NCBI GenBank assembly: GCA_964577195.1
Contig: CAZNYF010000022.1
Span: forward strand, 1 to 23,198
DNA: 23,198 nt
From: HyVt-560 sp964577195
GTDB taxonomy: Bacteria; Pseudomonadota; Gammaproteobacteria; UWMA-0217
Direction of reading: 5' to 3'
Shown here: positions 13,544-20,292 of the stretch, in pieces
How the letters are laid out: the number at the start of each line of letters is the position of its first letter
Numbering within the stretch: position 1 is the first letter of the stretch
Position numbers and translations under genes: made by a program
The notes under the pieces: model-generated
What the model was told of the DNA's origin: nothing
The model's input: the letters and a program-made list of their open reading frames with translations, nothing else
Database searches by the model: none

Positions 13544-14443
13544 ATGGCAGACCGAAGACTCCAAGTATTCACCACCGTCGCCAAAATCTTAAGCTTCACC
13601 AAAGCTGCTGAAGTGTTGCACATGACACAACCCGCCGTGACATTTCAGGTGCGTCAGTTAGAAGAATATTTCAACACCCGCCTGTTTGATCGGACACATA
13701 ATAAAGTCACACTCACTGAAGCGGGAAAAACCGTACAAAGTTACGCAGATCGTATTTTCGAGCTGTATAACGAAATGGAAGGTAGTGTCAAAGAAGTTAC
13801 AGGCGATATCAGCTCTGCACTCACCGTTGGCGCTAGTACTACGGTTGCTGAATATATGTTACCCGCCTTACTCGGGAAATTTAAAGCTCGGTATCCGGAT
13901 GTTCGACTCAGCTTGAAAGTATCTAATACTGATGGCGTTGTTTCGATGGTAGAAAATAATGTTATTGATCTTGCGGTGGTAGAAGCACCGGTAACCAATA
14001 AACATCTCATCGTTGAACGCTGCTTAATGGATCAACTCATAGTCGCGGTTCACCCAACCAATCCTATTGCAAAAATGGGCCAGGTCACTGTTAAAGAATT
14101 GCTTAAATACCCTTTTATTTGTCGTGAAGAGGGTTCAGGAACCCGCGAAGTTATTTATGACTACCTGGTCCAACAGGGCGCTCAGTCGGATTGTTTGAGC
14201 CTGTGTCTAGAGTTAGGTAGCCCCGAGTCCATTAAAGGCGCGGTAGAGGCAGGGATGGGCTTGTCGATCCTTTCTAAAGTAACGATAGGTAAAGAACTAA
14301 AACTTGGGACGTTAGCTGCAGTGCCGTTAGATCCGCCGCTAGAGCGACCGTTTTCATTTGTTCGTCAAAGACAAAAGTTTCGTCAACGCGCGACCGAGGA
14401 ATTGTTAGAGTTTGCGCACGGCTATTGCAAGGATCATCAGTAA
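13544..14443 (+). CDS. LysR-family transcriptional regulator
   Basis: A 299-residue protein of normal LysR length. The winged helix-turn-helix occupies about residues 1-62, with the recognition region FTKAAEVLHMTQPAVTFQVRQLEEYFNTRLFDR in shortened view. The effector-binding domain follows from about residue 90 (LTVGASTTVAEYMLPALLGKFKARYP), with EEGSGTREV and a glycine-rich AVEAGMGLSIL segment. ATG 13544 has AGGGAG 6 nt upstream. The gene stands alone between the superoperon terminator and convergent ribA, so its target is not given by a divergent neighbour as it often is for LysR proteins. The sequence recalls CbbR/CysB-like members, but the ligand cannot be named. Confidence 0.93.
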   Translation: MADRRLQVFTTVAKILSFTKAAEVLHMTQPAVTFQVRQLEEYFNTRLFDRTHNKVTLTEAGKTVQSYADRIFELYNEMEGSVKEVTGDISSALTVGASTTVAEYMLPALLGKFKARYPDVRLSLKVSNTDGVVSMVENNVIDLAVVEAPVTNKHLIVERCLMDQLIVAVHPTNPIAKMGQVTVKELLKYPFICREEGSGTREVIYDYLVQQGAQSDCLSLCLELGSPESIKGAVEAGMGLSILSKVTIGKELKLGTLAAVPLDPPLERPFSFVRQRQKFRQRATEELLEFAHGYCKDHQ

Positions 14444-14455
14444 ACTTACGGTTTC

Positions 14456-14986
14456 CTACAGCCTCAGCTTGTGACCAAAAAAGTCCTTTTTGGTTTTAAG
14501 GTAATCCTTGTTTTCCTTTCGTGGCGGGATTTCGATCGGAATTCTATTCAGCACGGTTAATCCGGGTTTATCCAGACTCTTGATTTTCTTGGGGTTATTG
14601 GTAAGTAAGCGAATTTCTTTAATACCAAGGTCGTCTAGAATGGAAATCGCATCCTCGTAAGTTCTCTCGTCGTAGCCAAATCCGAGTGCTTTATTCGCTT
14701 CTGCTGTGTTCAGCCCTTCGTCTTGCTTTGTGTAGGCATGTAACTTATTAATTAGTCCGATACCTCGTCCTTCCTGGCGCAGATAAATAATAACGCCGCC
14801 ATGCTTGCTAATATAGTCCATCGACCAGTGAAGCTGTTCGCCGCACTCACAGCGGTAACTACCAAATAAATCTCCTGTCATACATTCGGAATGCACCCGA
14901 AGATTCACTGGCGCAGAAAAATTGGTATCCTGGTTAATCAGTGCAATATGTGGCATCGGATTGTTACCATCGAACGCATACGCCAC
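14456..14986 (-). CDS. ribA: GTP cyclohydrolase II (start uncertain)
   Basis: RibA opens GTP to 2,5-diamino-6-ribosylamino-4-pyrimidinone 5'-phosphate, the first step of riboflavin synthesis. Counting from GTG 14986 the product is 176 residues. It keeps the zinc ligands Cys35, Cys46 and Cys48 (SECMTGDLFGSYRCECG), the LRQEGRGIGLINK loop, Tyr85 and LLTNNPKKI. The E. coli protein has 196 residues. The same frame stays open for 44 codons upstream (to 15118) and encodes APIPTKYGTF, which looks like the missing family N-terminus (PTPWGDF in E. coli), yet contains no ATG, GTG, TTG or CTG. The gene lies downstream of dxs on the same strand, a pairing seen in Pseudomonas. Confidence 0.95.
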   Translation of the reverse strand: MAYAFDGNNPMPHIALINQDTNFSAPVNLRVHSECMTGDLFGSYRCECGEQLHWSMDYISKHGGVIIYLRQEGRGIGLINKLHAYTKQDEGLNTAEANKALGFGYDERTYEDAISILDDLGIKEIRLLTNNPKKIKSLDKPGLTVLNRIPIEIPPRKENKDYLKTKKDFFGHKLRL

Positions 14987-15149
14987 CGTTTGGAAGGTTC
15001 CGTATTTGGTCGGGATTGGTGCCTGAGCTTGTTTGGTTAGTATTTTGATAGTTTTAGAGTTACTTGCAAAGGTTTGATTCTGACTATAATAGATAACGAA
15101 AGAGAGCGCGAATGCCTTTTATTTGGCGAGCCTTATTCGGGAGAGTGAA

Positions 15150-17099
15150 TCAAAGAGATACTGTCTGAGCCTTGTTTGAATTGTCGTGATTCAGATCAAG
15201 ATGATGACGTACCTCAGTAATAATATCGCTGGCTTGCAGCCCTGCCTCACCAAGCAGCTCTTCGCGGCTGCCATGTTCCTGAAAGCGGTCTGGAAGACCC
15301 AGGTGCAAAACGTTGAGTTGGAGTTTGTTCCGATTAAGAAACTCTGCAACGGCGCTGCCTGCACCACCAGCAACAACGCCATCTTCGAGCGTGACGATAG
15401 TGTCATGACTGTTGCTAATTAAACGGATCAGTGATTCATCGAGTGGCTTAACAAAACGCATATTAACGACAGTCGCATCCAGATTTTCAGCCGCATTTAA
15501 GGCTTCCGCAAGCGGGCTGCCGAAAACCAGAAAAGCTACGTTTTTACCTTCTCTGACGATACTGCCTTTGCCAACTTCTAAAGTGGTGAGATCCTGACCG
15601 GCATCTACGCCGGTCCCCGTTCCGCGTGGATATCGAACAACGGTAGGGCTGTCCAGCTGAAAACCGGTAGATAGCATCTGACGGCACTCTCGCTCATCGG
15701 TTGGGGCCATAATGGTCAAGTTAGGAATACAACGAAGGAAGGCCAAATCAAAGCTGCCAGCATGGGTTGGGCCATCAGGGCCAACCAGCCCGGCTCGATC
15801 AACTGCAAACAACACCGGTAGGTTCTGAATGGCAACATCATGGATTAACTGATCATAAGCACGTTGCAAAAAGGTGGAGTAAATAGCCACCACCGGTTTC
15901 ATGCCGTCACAGGCAAGACCTGCAGCCAATGTCACCGCGTGTTGCTCAGCAATCGCAACATCAAAATAGCGATCTGGAAAGCGTTGTGAAAATTCGACCA
16001 AGCCAGAGCCTTCGCGCATCGCTGGCGTGATTCCTAGCAGCCGTTTGTCCGCAATAGCCTGATCGCAGAGCCAGTCACTAAATACTTCAGTGTAGGTTTG
16101 TTTGCCAGATTTTGATGATGGCGTAATGCCAGTGTTCGGATCAAACTGCCCAACGCCGTGATAACGAATAGGTTCCTGTTCAGCGGGATGATAACCCTTG
16201 CCTTTGCGAGTGATCGCGTGAAGCAAAATCGGGCCTTTCAGATCACGAATATTACGCAGCGTTTTGGTTAGCGTGGATAAATCGTGTCCATCGACAGGGC
16301 CGATATAATTAAAACCCAATTCCTCAAACAAGGTACCGGGCATCACCATGCCCTTCATATGTTCCTCTGCCTTGCGAGCGAAGTCTTCAATGGGCGGCAA
16401 ATGTTTAAGAATTCGTTTGCCTTCTTCGCGCACCGAGGTAAACAGATGACTGGAAAGCACGCGAGACATGTAGTTTGACAAGCCACCCACATTGGGTGAA
16501 ATCGACATATCGTTGTCATTTAGAACAACCAACAGATCTTCGTGTAAATCTCCTGCATGGTTGAGCGCCTCAAACGCCATTCCCGCAGTCATCGCGCCAT
16601 CACCAATAATAGCGACAGCCTTGCGTTGTTCTCCTTTGCGATGGCTGGCAATCGCCATCCCCAGTGCGGCACTGATTGAAGTGCTTGAATGACCCACACC
16701 GAAATCATCAAATTCACTTTCTTCTCGCTTGGGGAAGCCGGCAAGACCATCTTTTTGGCGAATCGAAGCCAATTGATGCTTGCGACCCGTAAGAATCTTA
16801 TGCGGATAACATTGATGACCTACATCCCAGATCAGGCGATCATCCGGCGTGTTGTAAATGTAATGCAACGCAATTGTCAGCTCCACTACACCCAGACCCG
16901 ATGCTAGATGCCCGCCTGATTTTGATACCGAGCCAAGGATAAATTCACGTAACTCTTCCGCCAATTGCGGGAGTTGCTGCTCCGTTAACAGGCGCAGATC
17001 CAGGGGGGACTCAATTTTATCGAGTAACGGGTAATTCAACAGATTTCCGGTGTCGTGCTTATAACCTGCAAGTATCGGATGGTCTTGCTCGGAACTCAA
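15150..17099 (-). CDS. dxs: 1-deoxy-D-xylulose-5-phosphate synthase
   Basis: Dxs condenses pyruvate and glyceraldehyde 3-phosphate to DXP, the entry to the MEP isoprenoid pathway and a precursor of thiamine and pyridoxal phosphate. The 649-residue product has the catalytic His64 in SKSGGHLASGLG, the thiamine-diphosphate motif GDGAMTAGMAFEALNHAGD with NDN at 194-196, and the cofactor-activating glutamate in DVAIAEQHAVTLAAGLA (about residue 385). A transketolase C-terminal domain follows. There is no ATG or GTG start in frame. TTG 17099 gives the longest product but lacks a ribosome-binding site; TTG 17039 (MNYPLLDKIE) has GGA nearby and starts closer to the E. coli N-terminus. Confidence 0.97.
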   Translation of the reverse strand: MSSEQDHPILAGYKHDTGNLLNYPLLDKIESPLDLRLLTEQQLPQLAEELREFILGSVSKSGGHLASGLGVVELTIALHYIYNTPDDRLIWDVGHQCYPHKILTGRKHQLASIRQKDGLAGFPKREESEFDDFGVGHSSTSISAALGMAIASHRKGEQRKAVAIIGDGAMTAGMAFEALNHAGDLHEDLLVVLNDNDMSISPNVGGLSNYMSRVLSSHLFTSVREEGKRILKHLPPIEDFARKAEEHMKGMVMPGTLFEELGFNYIGPVDGHDLSTLTKTLRNIRDLKGPILLHAITRKGKGYHPAEQEPIRYHGVGQFDPNTGITPSSKSGKQTYTEVFSDWLCDQAIADKRLLGITPAMREGSGLVEFSQRFPDRYFDVAIAEQHAVTLAAGLACDGMKPVVAIYSTFLQRAYDQLIHDVAIQNLPVLFAVDRAGLVGPDGPTHAGSFDLAFLRCIPNLTIMAPTDERECRQMLSTGFQLDSPTVVRYPRGTGTGVDAGQDLTTLEVGKGSIVREGKNVAFLVFGSPLAEALNAAENLDATVVNMRFVKPLDESLIRLISNSHDTIVTLEDGVVAGGAGSAVAEFLNRNKLQLNVLHLGLPDRFQEHGSREELLGEAGLQASDIITEVRHHLDLNHDNSNKAQTVSL

Positions 17100-17225
17100 G
17101 TTTTGAAGTCGGTTGATTTACGACTGACTGCCACAAACGAGCGAAATTGCTCGGAAACCCAGCAAAGTTTGACGTAGGGCGAATAGTATCGATTCTACAA
17201 GTTGTGATTTGATGGGAAAAAGAAA

Positions 17226-17255
17226 GTTGGACTGATACGGGTTATCAGTACCAAC
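17226..17255 (+). promoter_or_regulatory. Strong 5'-UTR hairpin before the exported-protein gene
   Basis: GTTGGACTGATA (17226-17237) pairs with TATCAGTACCAAC (17243-17255), giving 12 pairs with a single bulged A at 17250 and a 5-nt loop CGGGT. It ends 10 nt before the GGAGG ribosome-binding site (17266-17270). It could stabilise the mRNA, control translation, or act as a DNA operator. A TTGACG box at 17169-17174 could serve as a -35 element upstream, but the matching -10 is poor. Confidence 0.55.
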
Positions 17256-17277
17256 CAACAATCATGGAGGATTGTTA

Positions 17278-17877
17278 ATGAAATCTGCTAGTCAAGTCTT
17301 GATCGCAGCAACCGCGCTATCATTCGCCAGTCTGGCGATATCTCAGTCGTTGTTTCCAGAAATCAATATCCCAGCCAGCTATGTTCCTGCTGAGGTCGAA
17401 GCGGTGCTGTCCAGTCTCGGTAATATCGGCGATATTCCATTGCAAAACTTTGATGAGAATATCAGCAATGCTTCTCTGGATGGTCTGGGAGAAGTACCTC
17501 TTGGCGCTGTGGGTGAGGTTCCGCTTGACGGACTGGAGAATATTGGAATAATTGAAATCCCAAATCTGGAATCAGCCACAATTGCCAACGTGATTTCGTC
17601 AGCAGACGGCGAGCTAGAACTCAAACAAACAGCGGTAGTGGCATCCGATCAACTGATTCAGGTTGTCGCTGGCAACCAGATTACCTCAAGCATCAGCGGT
17701 TCGCGGGTAAATATTTCTGATACTGCTGACAGCGTAAATTCAATTGTCGATTCATTCAATAATGTGGATGTACCTATTGCTCAATCCCAGAACTCGGGGA
17801 TTAGTTCAACCCTAATCCAGTCGATTGTCCTGCAAATTGGTATTGAAATCCCCGCTGCAGCATCAGCTACGCAGTAG
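17278..17877 (+). CDS. Unrecognised acidic exported protein
   Basis: I do not recognise a family. ATG 17278 is chosen over TTG 17272 because GGAGG lies 7 nt upstream. The 199-residue product opens with a Sec-type signal peptide (about residues 1-22, MKSASQVLIAATALSFASLA then ISQ). The mature part has no cysteine and is very acidic, about 22 Asp/Glu against two Lys/Arg. Residues 47-96 hold degenerate repeats around (L)GxxPL: GDIPL, GEVPL, GEVPL and an IGIIEIP variant. The C-terminal part is rich in Ile, Val, Ser, Asn and Gln, including QSQNSGISSTLIQSIVLQI, and looks beta-forming. There are no membrane segments after the signal. Adhesive, matrix or surface roles are possible but unsupported. 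It is divergent from dxs and convergent with dapE. Confidence 0.75.
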   Translation: MKSASQVLIAATALSFASLAISQSLFPEINIPASYVPAEVEAVLSSLGNIGDIPLQNFDENISNASLDGLGEVPLGAVGEVPLDGLENIGIIEIPNLESATIANVISSADGELELKQTAVVASDQLIQVVAGNQITSSISGSRVNISDTADSVNSIVDSFNNVDVPIAQSQNSGISSTLIQSIVLQIGIEIPAAASATQ

Positions 17878-17888
17878 TGATCTACTGC
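17871..17888. terminator. Hairpin between convergent genes, including both stop codons
   Basis: GCAGTAG (17871-17877) and CTACTGC (17882-17888) form a perfect 7-bp stem with a 4-nt loop. The + gene ends in TAG at 17875-17877 and dapE ends in TAG at 17884-17882, so each arm carries one stop codon. No T run follows on either strand, so it is at best a rho-independent-like or 3'-end-protecting structure shared by both transcripts. Confidence 0.45.
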
Positions 17889-19021
17889 CTAAAGATATTC
17901 TCCAGCGTTTTAATATAAATCTGCGTTAGCTGGGTTAAGTCATTAACACTCACACATTCATTGACCTGATGAATTGTCGCGTTGACGGGGCCAATTTCAA
18001 CCACTTCAGCACCGGTGGGAGCGATAAAGCGTCCATCGGAAGTGCCGCCAGCGGTGGAAAGCTCAGTTGTGGTTGCCATGACGCTGGAGATAGCATCGCT
18101 AATTGCTGAAACCAGGGTGCCTTCGGGGGTGAGGAAAGGGTGTCCAGAGAGTGTCCATTCCAGATCATAGTTCACACCATGTTGATCAAGAATTGCTTCA
18201 GCGCGCTCGCGGATAATTGCTTCTGTCAGCTCGGTAGAGAATCGAAAATTAAAAATGACTTCCATATCGCCGGGAATGACATTGGTCGCGCCGGTACCGG
18301 AATTTATATTGGAAATCTGGAAGGTTGTGGGTGGGAAAAATTCGTTGCCTTGATCCCATTCAACGCCACTCAGCTCTGTCAGCGCAGCGAGGGCATTATG
18401 AATGGGATTACTCGCAAGATGCGGATAGGCAACATGCCCTTGTTTACCGTGAACGGTGAGCTTTGCACCGAGCGAGCCACGGCGACCATTTTTAATTACG
18501 TCGCCAACTTTGGCTGTGCTGGAAGGCTCCCCAACCAGGCAAAAGTCGATTTTTTCACCGCGTGCTTCGAGTGTTTCGATGACTTTGATTGTACCGCCGG
18601 TTGCTGGACCTTCCTCATCGCTGGTGATTAAAAATGCGATTGATCCAGGGAAGTCTGGATTAGTGTTTAAAAATTCACCAACGGCGACTGTCATTGCCGC
18701 AACGCTGCCTTTCATGTCGGCGGTACCGCGACCGTAAAGTTTGCCATCGCGAATTTCTGGCTTGAAAGGATCGCTGTCCCAATCTGCAATCGGACCGGTT
18801 GGCACGACGTCTGTATGTCCTGCAAAACAGAATAGGGGGCTTGAATTACCCCGCCGAATCCACAGATTATCGACCTCACCAAAGCGCATTTTTTCGGTCT
18901 TGAAACCCAATGGCTCAAGTCGCTCAATGAGTAAATCCTGACAGCCCTTGTCATCTGGAGTAACCGAATCACGTGATACCAAATCTATGGCTAAATCAAT
19001 TGTCGCATCATCCAGATTCAT
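17882..19021 (-). CDS. dapE: Succinyl-diaminopimelate desuccinylase
   Basis: DapE hydrolyses N-succinyl-LL-diaminopimelate to LL-diaminopimelate and succinate on the way to lysine and peptidoglycan. The 379-residue product (E. coli 375) is an M20-family di-zinc hydrolase. Visible ligands and catalytic residues are His69 (FAGHTDVVP), Asp102 (GRGTADMKG), Glu136/Glu137 (TSDEEGPA), Glu165 (VGEPSS) and His351 (TIHQVNE). A dimerisation lid domain lies at about residues 180-295. The ATG overlaps the TGA of the upstream YffB-like gene, implying coupled translation. Its stop lies 4 nt from that of the convergent exported-protein gene. Confidence 0.98.
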   Translation of the reverse strand: MNLDDATIDLAIDLVSRDSVTPDDKGCQDLLIERLEPLGFKTEKMRFGEVDNLWIRRGNSSPLFCFAGHTDVVPTGPIADWDSDPFKPEIRDGKLYGRGTADMKGSVAAMTVAVGEFLNTNPDFPGSIAFLITSDEEGPATGGTIKVIETLEARGEKIDFCLVGEPSSTAKVGDVIKNGRRGSLGAKLTVHGKQGHVAYPHLASNPIHNALAALTELSGVEWDQGNEFFPPTTFQISNINSGTGATNVIPGDMEVIFNFRFSTELTEAIIRERAEAILDQHGVNYDLEWTLSGHPFLTPEGTLVSAISDAISSVMATTTELSTAGGTSDGRFIAPTGAEVVEIGPVNATIHQVNECVSVNDLTQLTQIYIKTLENIFRQ

Positions 19022-19362
19022 TTAAAGAGTGCCTCGTATTCATCTGACTTAAACCCAACAATACGTCGCGCACCGAGATCTAAAACGGGACGCTTGATCA
19101 TCGCTGGTTCTGCCAGTAGCAGTTCGATTGCAGAATCTCGATCTATCCCGGCTTTTTGCTCATCCGAGACTTTGCGCCAGGTTGTGCCACGCTTGTTAAG
19201 CAGCACTTCCCAGCCGAGTTCATCCACCCAGGCTTGAAGCCGCGCTTTGTCCAACCCGTCTTTGCGAAAATCGTGAAATTGAAATTCCACCTGATTATCT
19301 TGCAACCAGCGTTTTGCCTTGCGGATGGTGTCGCAGTTAGGGATACCGTAGAGCGTTGTCAT
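19018..19362 (-). CDS. ArsC/Spx-family protein (YffB-like)
   Basis: A 114-residue thioredoxin-fold protein of the arsenate reductase/Spx superfamily. It begins MTTLYGIPNCDTIRKAKRWL with a single catalytic-position Cys10 and continues with HDFRKDGL, NKRGTTWR, MIKRPVLDLG and IVGFKSDEYEALF. This matches the E. coli YffB type (118 residues), whose gene also lies directly upstream of dapE. True arsenate reduction is not established for that type. It sits 8 nt after dapD and overlaps dapE by four bases, inside the diaminopimelate cluster, so the arrangement suggests a conserved but undefined link to it. Confidence 0.93.
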   Translation of the reverse strand: MTTLYGIPNCDTIRKAKRWLQDNQVEFQFHDFRKDGLDKARLQAWVDELGWEVLLNKRGTTWRKVSDEQKAGIDRDSAIELLLAEPAMIKRPVLDLGARRIVGFKSDEYEALFK

Positions 19363-19370
19363 GGAGCTTA

Positions 19371-20192
19371 TTAAATATCTCTAAGCAAGGCATTAATGCC
19401 AACTTTACTGAGTGTTTTCGCATCAACTTTCTTGACGATTACTGCGCAATAAAGGCTGTACTTACCATCTTTGGATGGCAGGTTGCCGGAGACAACAACG
19501 GATCCAGCCGGCACACGTCCGTAGGAAACTTCGTCTTTTTCGCGGTCATAGATTTTGGTGCTCTGGCCGATATAAACACCCATCGAAATCACAGCGCCTT
19601 CTTCAACAATCACGCCTTCAACCACTTCCGAGCGTGCGCCGATAAAGCAGTTGTCTTCGATAATCGTGGGTGCAGCCTGCAAAGGCTCCAACACACCACC
19701 AATGCCCACGCCGCCGGAAAGATGTACGTTTTTACCAATCTGCGCGCAGGAGCCAACCGTTGCCCAGGTATCAACCATTGTTCCAGAATCAACATAAGCA
19801 CCAATGTTGACATAAGAAGGCATCAGCACAACGCTTGGCGCGATATAAGCACCATGCCGAGCCGCTGCGGGAGGCACCACGCGAACGCCTTCTTCGCGGA
19901 AGTCTTTAGAGCTCTTGTCCGCAAATTTGGAAGGCACCTTGTCATAGTAATTGGTAAAGCCGCCTTTAATAAACTCATTGTCATGAATCCTGAAATTTAG
20001 CAGTACTGCTTTTTTCAGCCATTCGTTGACCACCCAGTCCCCGCCGATTTTTTCAGCAACCCGCATCTTGCCGGAGTCGAGATTATTCATCGCCTCCATT
20101 ACTGCTTCTTTTAACTGTGGCTCGACATTACGGGGGGTAATTTCGGCGCGCTTTTCAAAAGCGCTATCTATAATGGATTGCAGGTCACTCAC
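19371..20192 (-). CDS. dapD: Tetrahydrodipicolinate N-succinyltransferase
   Basis: DapD transfers succinate from succinyl-CoA to tetrahydrodipicolinate in lysine and diaminopimelate synthesis. Reading from the GTG at 20192-20190, the product is 273 residues (E. coli 274) and begins (M)SDLQSIIDSAFEKRAEITP, which fits the family N-terminus. The left-handed beta-helix of hexapeptide repeats runs from about residue 105 to 235, including NIGAYVDSGTMVDTWATVGS, GVGIGGVLEPLQ and CFIGARSEVVEG. It ends VDAKTLSKVGINALLRDI. The start abuts the assembly gap, so the ribosome-binding site is missing and a slightly earlier start cannot be excluded. Confidence 0.97.
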   Translation of the reverse strand: MSDLQSIIDSAFEKRAEITPRNVEPQLKEAVMEAMNNLDSGKMRVAEKIGGDWVVNEWLKKAVLLNFRIHDNEFIKGGFTNYYDKVPSKFADKSSKDFREEGVRVVPPAAARHGAYIAPSVVLMPSYVNIGAYVDSGTMVDTWATVGSCAQIGKNVHLSGGVGIGGVLEPLQAAPTIIEDNCFIGARSEVVEGVIVEEGAVISMGVYIGQSTKIYDREKDEVSYGRVPAGSVVVSGNLPSKDGKYSLYCAVIVKKVDAKTLSKVGINALLRDI

Positions 20193-20292
20193 NNNNNNNN
20201 NNNNNNNNNNNNNNNNNNNNNNNNNNNNNNNNNNNNNNNNNNNNNNNNNNNNNNNNNNNNNNNNNNNNNNNNNNNNNNNNNNNNNNNNNNNN
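20193..20292. other. Assembly gap (100 N) between dapC and dapD
   Basis: Exactly 100 N, a placeholder of unknown true length. It removes the end of dapC, the spacer, and the dapD ribosome-binding site. It also joins dapC and dapD in one apparent reading frame, which is an artefact. Confidence 0.97.

Noticed and set aside
14987..15149. FMN riboswitch upstream of ribA
   Set aside because: The spacer is too short, and the conserved six-helix junction sequences are not visible.
15186..16907. Several plus-strand open frames inside dxs
   Set aside because: They are antisense shadows of dxs with no ribosome-binding sites and no family resemblance; the same applies to antisense frames within the ribosomal genes and the dap cluster.
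17138..17153. CGAGC-GAAATT-GCTCG hairpin upstream of dxs
   Set aside because: It is a 5-bp stem with no T run and no clear position relative to a promoter; it could easily be chance.
19356..20000. A 214-residue plus-strand open frame over dapD
   Set aside because: It is antisense to a highly conserved enzyme, and its composition (many His, Asn and Arg) reflects reverse reading of dapD codons.
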